A DNA stretch of 64,000 bases, from positions 27,918 through 91,917 of the forward strand of contig JBDOQK010000080.1 in assembly GCA_040437565.1 (NCBI GenBank), given 5' to 3'. The DNA is from Albugo candida (Eukaryota > Oomycota > Peronosporomycetes > Albuginales). This document shows positions 1 to 11,159 of the stretch, in pieces. How positions within the stretch are numbered: position 1 is the first letter of the stretch; each line of letters begins with the position of its first letter. The notes under the pieces were generated by a model, which was not told the DNA's origin, did no database searches, and saw only the letters and a list, made by a program, of their open reading frames with translations. A program made the translations under genes and the position numbers.

Positions 1-500
1 ACATTATCTCAAATTCTCGAATGGAGAAACTGAGCTGCCTCTTGAAGTTAAAAAGCAATCCTTTGAGCAGACAATGAGCCACGCTTGTCGTGGACCTTAC
101 TATTGCTCGATGCTTCTCAGTGTCTGATTGACGAACTGCATATTTGCTCTCTGATGAGCTGCTCGTAGTAAAAAAGCAGGAGGGAGCACAAATGTGTAAA
201 CTTGCATATTCTAAATCAAGTAATATTGTGACACTTCCAAATGGAAAACAAAGTTAATCTGTATGATTTTTATACTGGTTTATAAACTGGCTGATCGAGT
301 ACGAAATACCTGTATGGGGTGTTACTCCACTCAAGAAGAGTCCCAGGCCATGCGGACGTGTTGCCGGTCATCCTTCAAGTCGATATATCGACGAGCCGAG
401 TCATTGGGAAATATGACGCCGTAATGAGTCGTAGTAGTGTGAATTTGATCACACTTCAAATTCAGTGAGAAACTGCTGGAAGTTTAAAAAGGGTTTTCAG
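1..500. other. No gene recognised at the window start
   Basis: No open frame with family resemblance was seen on either strand. The stretch lies just beyond the 3' end of the minus-strand carrier pseudogene and may include its old 3' flank. Confidence 0.4.
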
Positions 501-534
501 GTTGGCACGAGTGTGGAGATGTATCTTTGAGTTA

Positions 535-1550
535 TTTTCTTTTGACTGTCTCGTAAACACCAAAGCACGTTCCAGTACTTGGTGTGATAGCAATCGTGCG
601 ACATAATGCACTTTTCTACAATCCTCGAATTCGTTCTTGGTGTACCGTTTTCCAGACACAATTCCCGAAACCCAACTCTAATTTTTGATCTCCTTGTGTC
701 ATGAGCGAACTGTTACAATATCCAATGGATTAGTGATAAATGCAGCCATACCACCGGCGATCGATCCGAATGCGAGAGACTCAAAACCTGAAAGCGTACT
801 ATCCGAGCCTGCATTTGTGCGTACCCGCCATTGCTGTTTTAATCGTTTATATAAAAAAACGAACGCAGAGAAGAAGGTATCAACACTCATACACGCCCAA
901 TAACCCGCTTACAATCCTTCACGCTGCAAAATCGAGTGATACGCATGCATCGTATCTCGATAATTGTCTGATCTCATAACCATTCCTCTCGTTGCATTTC
1001 GCGGATTCCGACCTAATTGTAATCTACTTTTCACCAATTCTGCTGGCACGCTTATGTTCGAAATTGTCAGCTCACTAGCGGCTCCTGCTGCGAAGTACAC
1101 CATTCAGGTGTGTTCTTGTAGAGAAGAGTACCGTTCCGAATGTTGTTGTAAATAATCGTACGTTCCAAAGTAGAACGCAGCGCACATTGGTGAGAGGGTC
1201 ACTGTCATTCCTAAACCTCCAAAAATTCCACGAAATCCTTCTGCGACTTTCTGTGAGCTTGCAGCAGAGATATGATAGTGACCTTGCCTTCCCGTGCAAT
1301 TCTGACCAATACTTTAGATAAGCGAATTCTATTTTCCGCTTGCATTTTGATCCGAACCTTACGTGTGTCAATAGGATGCAAAACAGAGTCATAAATGGCA
1401 CCGGCAATAGCACTTGGAACCAAAGCACTAGCCACATACGTAGTGCGTTATTCATGAGAGTGAAAGGATGCGGTTGGATGTGCGTAAGAAGCTGTAAGCA
1501 TTTGAGATTGAGACCGATGGAAGCGACGAGGTCACCGTATCCAGTCACGG
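535..1550 (-). pseudogene. Decayed mitochondrial carrier (SLC25 family)
   Basis: All three carrier repeats can be read on the minus strand. The Px[DE]xx[KR]-type signatures are HPIDTRKVR (repeat 1), VPAELVKSR (repeat 2) and NPLDIVTVR (repeat 3). Each is followed by its second helix, for example FRGIFGGLGMTVTLSP and ITPSTGTCFGVYETVK. Carriers of this family exchange metabolites across the inner mitochondrial membrane; the VPAE/NPLD signatures and the overall layout resemble S-adenosylmethionine carriers, but the substrate cannot be set. The reading frame shifts inside repeat 1 (about 1,240-1,280, where a 32 nt GT..AG stretch would be too short for a normal intron). In-frame stops lie at 1104-1106, 909-911, 696-698 and 616-618. 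Two of these sit where the family normally has the Tyr of GLYxG. I read it as a pseudogene; a multi-intron gene is less likely because stops also fall inside conserved helices. Confidence 0.62.
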
Positions 1551-1599
1551 TAGTGGCTCGATGCTTTATGTTTCCATATTCCTGATACTTCTTCAGGCG

Positions 1600-4500
1600 A
1601 TCATTTTCGACGTTTTAAAATTTCCAAATCCTCGTTAAATTTATTCCCGTCATCGTTCACTGTTGAATTACTATTTGCGTCATTGTTATTTTATTTGGTT
1701 GTTATTAAGTGTGAGGATCGAAGCTTTGAGTCTGACGACATTGCGATGTCTTTTACATTTTCGTGAGTAGAATTCATCTGCTTGTCATGATACTCTGCTT
1801 TAGGTTTGACTTTAGTACCACATCCACTCCGTCACTCGCGATTTTCTCTGAAAGAACTAAGCCTTTTCCTTGTTTCTGGTACCAGAGATCGAAATATTTC
1901 TGCAGCTTTATGAGGCTTATTCCGAGAAGCTTTTGAAGATGCTGGATTTCGACTTAAAGCTCACAGAGCCGATTAAATCCTTGTTTGTAAACCGCCTTTT
2001 CTTTCATCCAGCAGCTGAGCTGCTGCTCCTTCATCTTGTTCTTTAATCATGCTTTACAACTCATAAGCGGTATAATGCTGAAACAAAAAGCAATTTTCTG
2101 ACTTGTCTGCTCATATTCTGTGTGATGGTATTTTATTTGGAGGCTGCCTTCTCTGTTTGCTTTGTTAGTACCATACGAAACGCTCATTAGACATTATGCA
2201 TTTCAATAAAAGTAGTCATGAATCATCGCACCGAACTATTGACCGAGTATCAGCGACTATACTCGTAAATGGAATGAGCATGCGACCGTATCTCAAATCC
2301 GATTAAGCCCGTCCGATCAGGGTGAACTAAATGTAGTATGTCAACATGTTCTGCCTTTACATAACCCCATTCTCACAAAATGCACAACATATTCACGTAC
2401 CTTGAGGTGTTATTTCATTCAAATGCCGGGATGTATTGAGGATAGTGTTTGTTTGTATTCACTGAATTGCCTGTAAGACTCATACTTTGCTTATCTACAT
2501 GCAGCCGTCAACTAAGATGTATGATTACCTCAGTTGTAATATGGTGCATGCATTCATAAAGTTTACGAAGGAAGCTTGATCACTTTAACTGTGATGGATG
2601 TCATTATCTAAGTTTAAATATAAGTTCCAGTGATCCTGGAATTCAAAATGTCTTAAACTCTCGGAATATCGTCCAAGCTAGTTTATGAGGGCTTGACAAC
2701 AGCCGTAATGTCATCTGCTTCTGGAATAGGAGACATATAAGGATAGAAATTCTGAAACATTTTTAAAGCCAGTTGCATGACAAAGTACATCTCTGACAAG
2801 CATTTGGCAGCTCGCAGACACTTAAGTCTTTCACCGTCCCATCACGTCACACTAAATGAGCAAGGTTTTGATCATCGTAATACTGCCTGATGATATTGGT
2901 GCGGTTTTTTGGCAAAAAAATACACAATAAACATGCGTCTTCTTACCAGGAGTTTGCTTGTATATCCACAAAGCCCTTCAGTCAAGTCTTCTGGCACCAC
3001 TACATGAAGACGTCCCAATTTTGAAGGTAGATTTCACGATGCACGTCTGTATCAGTATTATTAGGTAAATATTCCGTGCTTGAAAGAATATGTCTCACGC
3101 AGTCTATAAGGAGAAGTCACATGTGCTTTTTTTAGCAGATGTGTATTGTAGATGATTTAAAAAACTTTCATGCGAATTCATTCGTTTGTTCTCGTGGATA
3201 ATTGGGGTCGTAAATAGCAGCCATCGTCTTCATTCTGTGGTTACATCTACCGCAATGCAATTAACTACTTGAAGACGAAGGATGTGAGGCAATATAGCTC
3301 ATAATCAAGACACCAATGGGGTAGAAGTGGGAACGGAGCAGCTTAGAGTACAAAAGTAAACTCTTATAAGCACATAAAATACTGATACTCAGGCATCAAC
3401 TGCTATATGGGAATCGATATTACGTGATTGCATAGGAAAGGCATTCATTTGCTGCAGCTTTCGAAATAAGCGTCATTTTATATCTGCTTTGAAGCGCAAA
3501 ACAAGACATCATCCCCATCGGAGTAGTCACGCTTTGAAAGGATACTGAGACTATCATGCACACTCAATCAGTCATGTTATAGTGCTTTTTACTTGTCCGT
3601 ACTCCTATCCCACATCAATAGGCTCTTCCTGGTGCCGGTCTCTCACCACGAACACGTGTGACTGAAATATCATGTAGGTTCATTTAAAATTTCACTTTTG
3701 TGGTCTTCTTCGCTCATAAAAGCATGCGCAACTCGGCAATAAACCATGCCACCATCTACGCCGTGATTTATGACGCTGCCGTGGTGCGAAAAAGCACTGC
3801 GATAGCGCAGAGAGGGATATGCGATTTTCTTGCCTGCGTTCAGATGCTACCGATGATCATATTAAGCACATGGGTTTGAGTCAAGCGGGACGAACATGGT
3901 AGAGTGCAACGCCATAGGACACGACCGGTTGCGCAAGGATTTCGGCGAACAGCTGAAGTGGAATGTACAAATACCTACGCTCAGTTGCCAATACCAGTTC
4001 AATTCGAGTATTTCCTACTTTGTAGAATAGAACATCCCTGAGGTGTAGTCGTATCGACAGAAAAACTAGAAAAAGAACGACAATGCTCTAATGTTAAAAT
4101 ACTCCGTGCATCTCACATAAATTATGACTACAATGTGATGTATTGTAGAAGGAAGCTATCGGCCAGTAGCTTGGACAAAATTTCAGCACAATTCGTAGTA
4201 CTTCCGATTATGGTATGCAGGATAATAATTTGCACTCTTCCTTTACATGGCCGTACCTGATGTTATTATCCTACTATACTTATGAGGATTGAGCTCTTTT
4301 TCGTCAGTAAAACTAGATTTGTTCAGTAGCTCAATCCAGCTCATTCCATTCTTCGATCTCGATACTGTATCTTACCTTGTGCTATCAAACATTACAATTC
4401 GTCAGTAACGAATAGGATTGCGAACATGCAAGTGCTGTATTACACGCACTCAACATTTTCTATTTTGGCTGGTTCACGAGCTGATCAGCATTTTTTGCTC

Positions 4501-4920
4501 GCATCTACTTCTTCCCATCTTGGTCTTACTGCAACGTATGATGGTTAATCCGTACATCATTATCAAAAGAACGCTTAACAAGAGAAAGAAAAGATTCAGG
4601 AAACACAAGATAATTCAAAGAATCAGTATCAGACTTTATAGGCTTTCGATGCTCTAACACGGTATTCTAACGAGCGCTTATGCACTAGCGAGCGGGTTGG
4701 TTCAGGTCGAGAGCCGGACCAAGAAGCCTCGGGCTTAAGATGTAAAAAATTTCGATCAGAGCGGACCACACCACACAATGATGAACAGAGAAAATTTGCG
4801 TCAAATATTTGGTCGTCAATTGAGAAGCTCAGAATCTTTTTTCAGTCAAATACGCAAACAGAGCTCTCGATCTCGTAGAAAATGATCAGGATGCTCGGAT
4901 GGGTCATTTTTTGTATGATT
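1600..4920. other. Gene-poor intergenic stretch
   Basis: No convincing gene was found. A minus-strand open stretch at about 1,795-1,965 has coding-like, coiled-coil-like composition (reads VEIQHLQKLLGISLIKLQKY) and may be the remnant of a coiled-coil exon, but nothing around it supports a gene. The 79-codon plus-strand frame at 4,418-4,657 is low complexity and unsupported. Confidence 0.4.
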
Positions 4921-5072
4921 TTAGCCATTTTTTGGACATTCTTTAAAACAGATTTCATCCCCTAAGAGAATCTTGCATCGAAATTTTGAAGATGACGCTA
5001 CATATATCATCGCCTCTTTCACCCCACCCCCAAAGACCCGGGGTACAAAACGGATCCAATAGTCATTTCGCA

Positions 5073-5336
5073 TCAAAATAATAAGCTGCATCTGACATGC
5101 ACGCAATTGAAGTCGGATACACTGATCGTGTCCAAAGAAGAGACTAGATCATTTAGAGCACGTTGCAGAAGCTGAAGTCTCAACTGGTCTTTTAAACCAT
5201 TCACCCATGTGCCAATCAGGCTCCTGTCCACCTTGATGGACAGAAATTCATGCATGAACGTACAATTTTGGGGTTTCATGTCGTCGAATACGCTTGTGAG
5301 TTCTTTTACCGCCTTCGTCCGCTTTTTTATGATCAT
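5073..5336 (-). other. Possible gag-like fossil fragment
   Basis: An 87-codon minus-strand open frame contains a stretch (LIGTWVNGLKDQLRLQLLQR) that resembles the conserved helix of retrotransposon gag proteins. No capsid neighbour, protease or terminal repeat was found next to it. The assignment is a guess from composition and one motif; if right, it is an old, broken scrap. Confidence 0.22.
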
Positions 5337-5635
5337 ATATCGTTCAATTGATTGTCGTAAGCTGCAGTCAAGTCTTGAAGCATGAGCCTAGTAAATCGCC
5401 AGGGTTTTAGGTGCATTGCAAATACTACACTTCCTCTTAGCTCATCAAAATTCTTCATATCTGAGCTCATGAAATAGCTGTTTCGATGCAGAATTGATTA
5501 TGCATGCTACAAAGTCGCATCTTAATTGCGCCGAGGAATTATTCGGCGGGACCAATCAGTGATTCCATCGTGAAACGTCCGTCTATGTGGAGCATGAACA
5601 GTCTGTTCGTTGGAATGAGGTGGAGACCACATCGA

Positions 5636-5735
5636 NNNNNNNNNNNNNNNNNNNNNNNNNNNNNNNNNNNNNNNNNNNNNNNNNNNNNNNNNNNNNNNNN
5701 NNNNNNNNNNNNNNNNNNNNNNNNNNNNNNNNNNN
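5636..5735. other. Assembly gap (100 N) with duplicated flanks
   Basis: The 147 bases before the gap (5,489-5,635) are repeated identically right after it (5,736-5,882). This is the signature of two contig ends that overlap but were scaffolded rather than merged, not of a tandem repeat. Confidence 0.9.
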
Positions 5736-6173
5736 CAGAATTGATTATGCATGCTACAAAGTCGCATCTTAATTGCGCCGAGGAATTATTCGGCGGGACC
5801 AATCAGTGATTCCATCGTGAAACGTCCGTCTATGTGGAGCATGAACAGTCTGTTCGTTGGAATGAGGTGGAGACCACATCGACATTTCTGAGCTTCACAT
5901 ACTTTGATTGGAGAAATTGAACCAGGACTCAATTCGCAAGCTTTCACAAAAGCCTACCCGCAACGATTAGGTGGCTTAACAATATACTAATACTCAGCTT
6001 CCCAATACGTGGACCGAACCAAATCTTTTTTGATGCAAGGTCCTGACCCCACTCATAATAGCGGGCGCACGGATGTCGAATCTTTGTCAGTCCATACCTC
6101 ATAGCTGCCTCCTTCTACGGGATGTACAGTACAGGCTATTAGTTTACTCTCCGGGAAGCAGAAAGGAGTTTGT

Positions 6174-6631
6174 TTGAAGGAAAAACAATACGATGCTGCT
6201 GTGCTTTTTTCTAAAAAAATTTCTCAACTCAAAGACCAATCTGAGATCTTTAAAGGTGCATGGATAGCGGCGAAAAAAGCTTGTATTCAAATCGGAACAA
6301 ATCCCAAGCTTCCTATCCTATTCGTACTCGAAATCTGTGCGAACGAGCTCTATTGGATTGCCCAAGCAATGGTACCTCTTACATCTTGGAAGGGGGACGT
6401 ATCCCCACGAAGCGGCCCTACGAACTAAAGTCACCCAAAAATAGCTACAATACGTACCCGGAAGAAAGTTTCATTTCTATCAATACAAATGCTTGGAAAC
6501 TCGGCTATATCGGGTATGATGATCAGCCAAGATTTTCGGAACAACAAAATTCAGACCATGAGAATTTCCACGGTATTGATTGCGACAGTTATTTGTTTCG
6601 CAACCGTCCCAGAAATTTTCAGGTGATTTAA
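6174..6631 (+). other. Unidentified coding-like remnant inside the duplicated segment
   Basis: Two overlapping plus-strand frames lie here (6,174-6,428 and 6,260-6,631). The second contains KLGYIGYDDQPRFSEQQ and is partly matched at DNA level by 22,280-22,330 in the other copy, where the frame is not kept. The first frame (KQYDAAVLFSKKISQL) aligns loosely with the short tandem repeat at 16,326-16,457. I do not recognise a family. It could be a remnant of a gene carried by the ancestral segment, or chance open frame. Confidence 0.25.
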
Positions 6632-6649
6632 CAATATGCTTCAATCGAC

Positions 6650-9420
6650 TTTGGATATACAGATGTGATTCTGAGAAATCATCAGCGGGAGAACATACGT
6701 ATTCATGGCAAGTAGTTAACCAATTCCCTCCCTTATACCTGTTTCATGAGATCAAACACATCTGGACGACCCAACTTGCCTTTTGGTATCGCGTATTGCT
6801 TATCCATTACGACTTCTCCACTTGATTCCCCTTCCACCCAGTTTTATACGTTCAACCACGCTTTGAGCATTTGCTGTCTTGCGCTCACAATTACCAGCGA
6901 AAAAGACCAGTGGAATTTGCGCCTTCCAGCTTTACGCTTGAGAAAACAGCATCACACAAAAAAGCGACTCATTCCAGGTCTATTAAAATGTGGAGGGGAT
7001 GGGATCATAACACAGTTGAGCGTGTAAAGGCAATCAGAACCCTTCAGAAAACGAGGCTTGGATTGATCAAATAGAAGGAATGGGTCTATAGGTACTGTAT
7101 ATCGACTCAGGATTTGGAAGTGCATTGGCAGCCATGTGTCTGATTGTAAAATGAAGAATGATGCGATCGTGTGCGTGTCGCATAGGTCTGGAAAAGCAGA
7201 GATATGTCCCTAGAAAGGTTTCATCGTCTTTCCGTGAACCGCGCTGCTCAAGATACTTACAACAAGACAAATTGATCTCACGTATATCGGGTTTAGTGAT
7301 GTTGTGGACGCAGGAGCATCGCTCATTCTTGAGAAAACAACGTCTGTAGCCTTAGCTGTGAATGGAATGATGCTCTCAATTATACAAAAGTCGAGAGATG
7401 AAGATCTGAACTTGCGGGCCTTTATTTCTGCCTGAGTGTCGTTTATCTATCTACGAATCCTACCCACCTAGATCCATAATTAAGGAATAACGAAAAGGCA
7501 ATCAAATTTAAGTTGTACAAATGTACCATCTCGAAGCATCAACGCATTTCCCTGTATGTTGATCATCCGGACTTTAGGTTGAAGTCTAGAGATAAAATTC
7601 AGTCTTACGTCTCAGGTTGATTAGTACACATGCGAGAAAGGGACTCGGCGATGCGTAATATTTGTCTAGCTCCTTGCTTGACTTGATACCGCTATTCTAA
7701 GCTCGAAAAAATTGTATTCGATCTAGAAGCGGTAGTGCTGCAAGAGGTCACCACGTTCTTGGAATATATCCGTTTGTTTCGTGCGCCTTATCAAGGTAAG
7801 CTAGCTAGCTGAAGCCTCGCTGATATAGCATAATTAATCACTTTGCTTGTGTCGACTTCGCTAGCTGGATTTGGATTTGCAGTCCTGAACTGACGCAGGT
7901 CCATTTGTTTGTTGTACCGAATCGCTTCTCTCTCATGTGTTTTTAACATTTCAATTGCACTTACATATCCCCAACATTTAATGCTAGTTGCTTAAATAGG
8001 TCAAATCACCTATATTGTCGGCCTAGAGGTTCTTAGAGCATGTTGACATCAACATTACCAATCCGATTCAGCTGAGGTGGGATATACCTTCGTCTGAGTT
8101 GAGATTTGCTGAAGAGCGAAGGACTGTTTACCATAGCCATGATTTGTGATGTTCAACACAGATCATTCTAATTACTTCCATTGAGAATTTCGCATTCATG
8201 ATTTTCGACCTCATGCCATTGAACACTAATCAAGGGTCGAAGTGGTTACCAGATATCCAAGAACTCAGATTTATAGGATTAGTGTGCGATACTTGATGCT
8301 TTCAAAAATCGACTGATTCACATACCGTTCGTGCTATGTTTCAGACCTACTGGTGGATGTATTGTAGAGAAGATTCCGTTTTTCGGAAAAAATGGCTTGT
8401 TCATCATGTCAGACCCATAGCATTGATCGTTTCTTGAATTGCTGAGAATGCACTTGAGCTTGATTGAGCTATCCTGACATCCTCGGCTGTCCTTATGAAG
8501 TAAGTTGTATGTATCAAATGGATCCATCTATTCTTGATAGCGTAGGGGGGCTTCATGTCTCGAAAAAGCTTCGCCGCGTACTTATCCTACGTATCAGATA
8601 TATCGGCGATTGCGTGATGGACTTGTGTCAGTTTCAAACCATTGTGTTTTATGAAATCAACGAGAGCCTAAGAACAAGACTTTGGCACAAGAGAGCACCG
8701 CAGAATACTGAGTACGTAGATGGGATCAGCAAAGAAGATACGCTGCAATAGAATGGAGTGAAGCGCAAATCCTCATGTGTAAATCAGATTACATACATAA
8801 ATGTGACTTGCGCAAAATAGGTGGACCCACGGCTACCGAAAATGAAATCACAGGAGTTGGGGCGAGGTTCTATCTAATAAGTGGAGTCAATGTCGAGTGG
8901 TCTGCATGATTCTAACGATCAACAAGTATGATATATTCGAGAGCACAATATGATGAAAACACTGTTAACAGTTCATAGAACCATTGCTTGGGCTCAACAT
9001 CATATAAACGCTATGACAAGGGCTCATTTAGGTCGCAAAATAACATGTTCGATTTAACATGCTTTACATCATCGTGTAACCGGAAGCTTCGCTTAGAGTG
9101 TTGGTATACGGTGCGAATACCAAGTCAGGTAAGATCTCGTATCCATCTTGCAAAAAAAAAGCTTTGCGCTAAAAGTGATGCAGATTCAATCTTTAAGAAT
9201 GGAGACTATGATCCACGTACGTGGTGACGCTGTACGCATCATAGTTCAATAAAGCAGATACCGTGTCTATGCTATGATTACGAAGTAGTGTATAAAGTTG
9301 CTCAAATTGTATGCGGATAAGCCAATGAGATGACGGTATACGTGTCGTAAGTACAACGATAGGAATTTGATGGACCATATTGCTTCGTGAGAGTGTATAC
9401 CAGAGAGCTGTAAGACCATA
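6650..9420. other. No gene recognised; left-copy duplicated DNA
   Basis: Similarity to 22,400-24,660 continues, but the open frames of the two copies do not correspond, so I see no conserved protein. The last 400 bases, ahead of the effector-like gene, are among the better-conserved parts (for example the GTTGGTATACGGTG and TACGCATCATAGTTCAA motifs shared with 24,340-24,495), which fits a former promoter region. Confidence 0.4.
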
Positions 9421-9443
9421 GCGACGTCAATTTGCATTATACT

Positions 9444-11022
9444 ATGTGGGGCCACATTGTTCTCCCCCTCCTTGTTGGCTATCACAAACTTTTCCAAGCC
9501 AGCGCATACCTTATCAGCACAACTCTGCCGGATAAGTACAAACGAATAACTAACTGCCGTAGATGTCTTCAGCACTTGATCCCAGACGCAACATTCTCAC
9601 TTGCTAAACGTGATGGTTCGTATGGGGGCACCGTCCAGAAAGATGTATTAATGCTCTACGCACACATCCATGATGACATCCGGTTTAAATACGTTGATCG
9701 TAGCTGCTTTGATAAAAAAGAAGCATGCTTCTGGAAAAGCCTTAATTTGGAAAGAAGGCAGAAGATAAGAAACTGTTCGATATAATGAAGGAACTATCAT
9801 CAAGCTTCAAAGGAAATAAAGTTGATGCTGTGCCAGAACAAGCTAGGCACACCGTCTCTAGGATGGAGCAGGGAGGAAGCGTTATTCGACTTTTTGGTGT
9901 TGATTTGTCCGCAGCCAAATCAAGAAGTGGAAGTAGCCGTGCATCTACAATAGAACGAACTCCGCAATTCGATGTGAATTACAATACAGAGAAAGGTCAG
10001 ACTGGCGACGCCTCCACTTCAGCTGGAGATACCTACAATACCGTCCGTATATCTGAGCGTGGTATCGAACAACGCAAGACACGATGTTTACTTTTCGCCA
10101 TGAGTTTGCCCGAACTCTTTTTTTCTGTTTGCCTCTAATGCTTGAATCCTGGTGAGAGAGACGAGAGATATTTGGTATCATCTGAACGCAACATTAAAAA
10201 CCAATGGGCGTTACGGTATACGTCAAGCGAAACACCCGAGAAAACAATGCAGAAATGTGGAAGCTTATGTGGAGGTATTGCATGGGGATCTTTAGATAAT
10301 TGTCTTGCGGCGAAACTTGAATATATCATTGCTTCATCAAGTTTACAACCCCTCCCCGATGAGTATCCGNNNNNNNNNNNNNNNNNNNNNNNNNNNNNNN
10401 NNNNNNNNNNNNNNNNNNNNNNNNNNNNNNNNNNNNNNNNNNNNNNNNNNNNNNNNNNNNNNNNNNNNNTGAAAGTTGTGGGTGGGTAGGAGGTCTTTCC
10501 AAATCTGTATGTGACTTTTTGCGAGGAATAGAGCTGCCTAAAGTATCTTCTTCAGAAGATCAAGAACAACCGGTAGAACAGAATTTCGTCGATGTGATCC
10601 GCGAACTCCTTACCCGCCCTCCCAGAGATTCTCTTTGGTATCTGCAGTTCAAAGAAGCTGATGAAGATATGATTAAAGCATTCAAAGAGTTGGCCTTTTG
10701 TATTGCCACCGTGAGTAATGCGTATGTGGTGTCAGTTAAGTCATTGTACCTCATCATCAGTCCTTTCGACTTCGAACATGTGGACACCATCTGCAACATA
10801 CCTGATATAATCCGAATCACCAACCACCGTCACGTGAAGTCGGATACCTTCTCGCAGCCATTAGAATTCCAATCTATCACGTCATTATTGGACTTTTCGT
10901 ATGCAAATGTACCGAAAAGTCTTAAAACGGGACGGCTGGCGGAAGCGAACCGTGAAGTGTCTATGTCTACCTCAACGTATGGACAGACCTCGGGTGGGAA
11001 GAGACGATTTGAAGGTAATTGA
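9444..11022 (+). pseudogene. Broken copy of the multi-CxxC secreted (CCG-like) protein gene
   Basis: It reads in the same order as the intact gene at 24,683-26,488. It has an N-terminal hydrophobic leader (MWGHIVLPLLVGYHK), then CRRCLQHLIP, the SVIRLFGVDLSAA and NYNTEK segments, TMQKCGSLCGGI, and a C-terminal LWYLQFKEADEDM...ISPFDFEHVDTICNI block. Protein-level similarity to the intact copy is high across these blocks and far better kept than the surrounding DNA, which suggests it was functional for some time after the duplication. It is now broken, with about two or three breaks, and an assembly gap of unknown true size (10,370-10,469) hides part of the middle. Treated as a fossil of a probable effector gene. 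Confidence 0.75.
10370..10469. other. Assembly gap (100 N), true missing sequence
   Basis: The flanks are not repeats of each other. Comparison with the paralogue at 24,683-26,488 suggests that roughly 0.5 kb of the coding region is missing, so 100 is a placeholder length. Confidence 0.75.
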
Positions 11023-11159
11023 GTTGCAAGGCAGCATAAAATACAATTGCATTCATCGATCTAGTGTTTTGCCATGTGTCACTATTTCAAGTCAAACAAC
11101 CACTATCTGCACCTATTTGATGATAACAAAAAGCATCAGGGATCCGTAGACAGCTCTTG

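Noticed and set aside
535-1550. Alternative genetic code with TAA/TAG read as sense
   Set aside because: All intact genes here end at TAA, TAG or TGA at the expected place, and the carrier also has a frameshift; decay explains it.
4418-4657. 79-codon plus-strand frame
   Set aside because: Low-complexity, hydrophobic then basic composition, no start context, no family.
5489-5882. Tandem repeat
   Set aside because: Identical flanks of an exactly 100 N gap; scaffolding artefact. The same applies to 20,146-21,383, 28,553-28,906, 29,784-30,463, 50,706-51,277 and 61,873-62,490.
8464-8751. 95-codon frame in the duplicated segment
   Set aside because: The matching DNA in the other copy does not keep the frame or the peptide.
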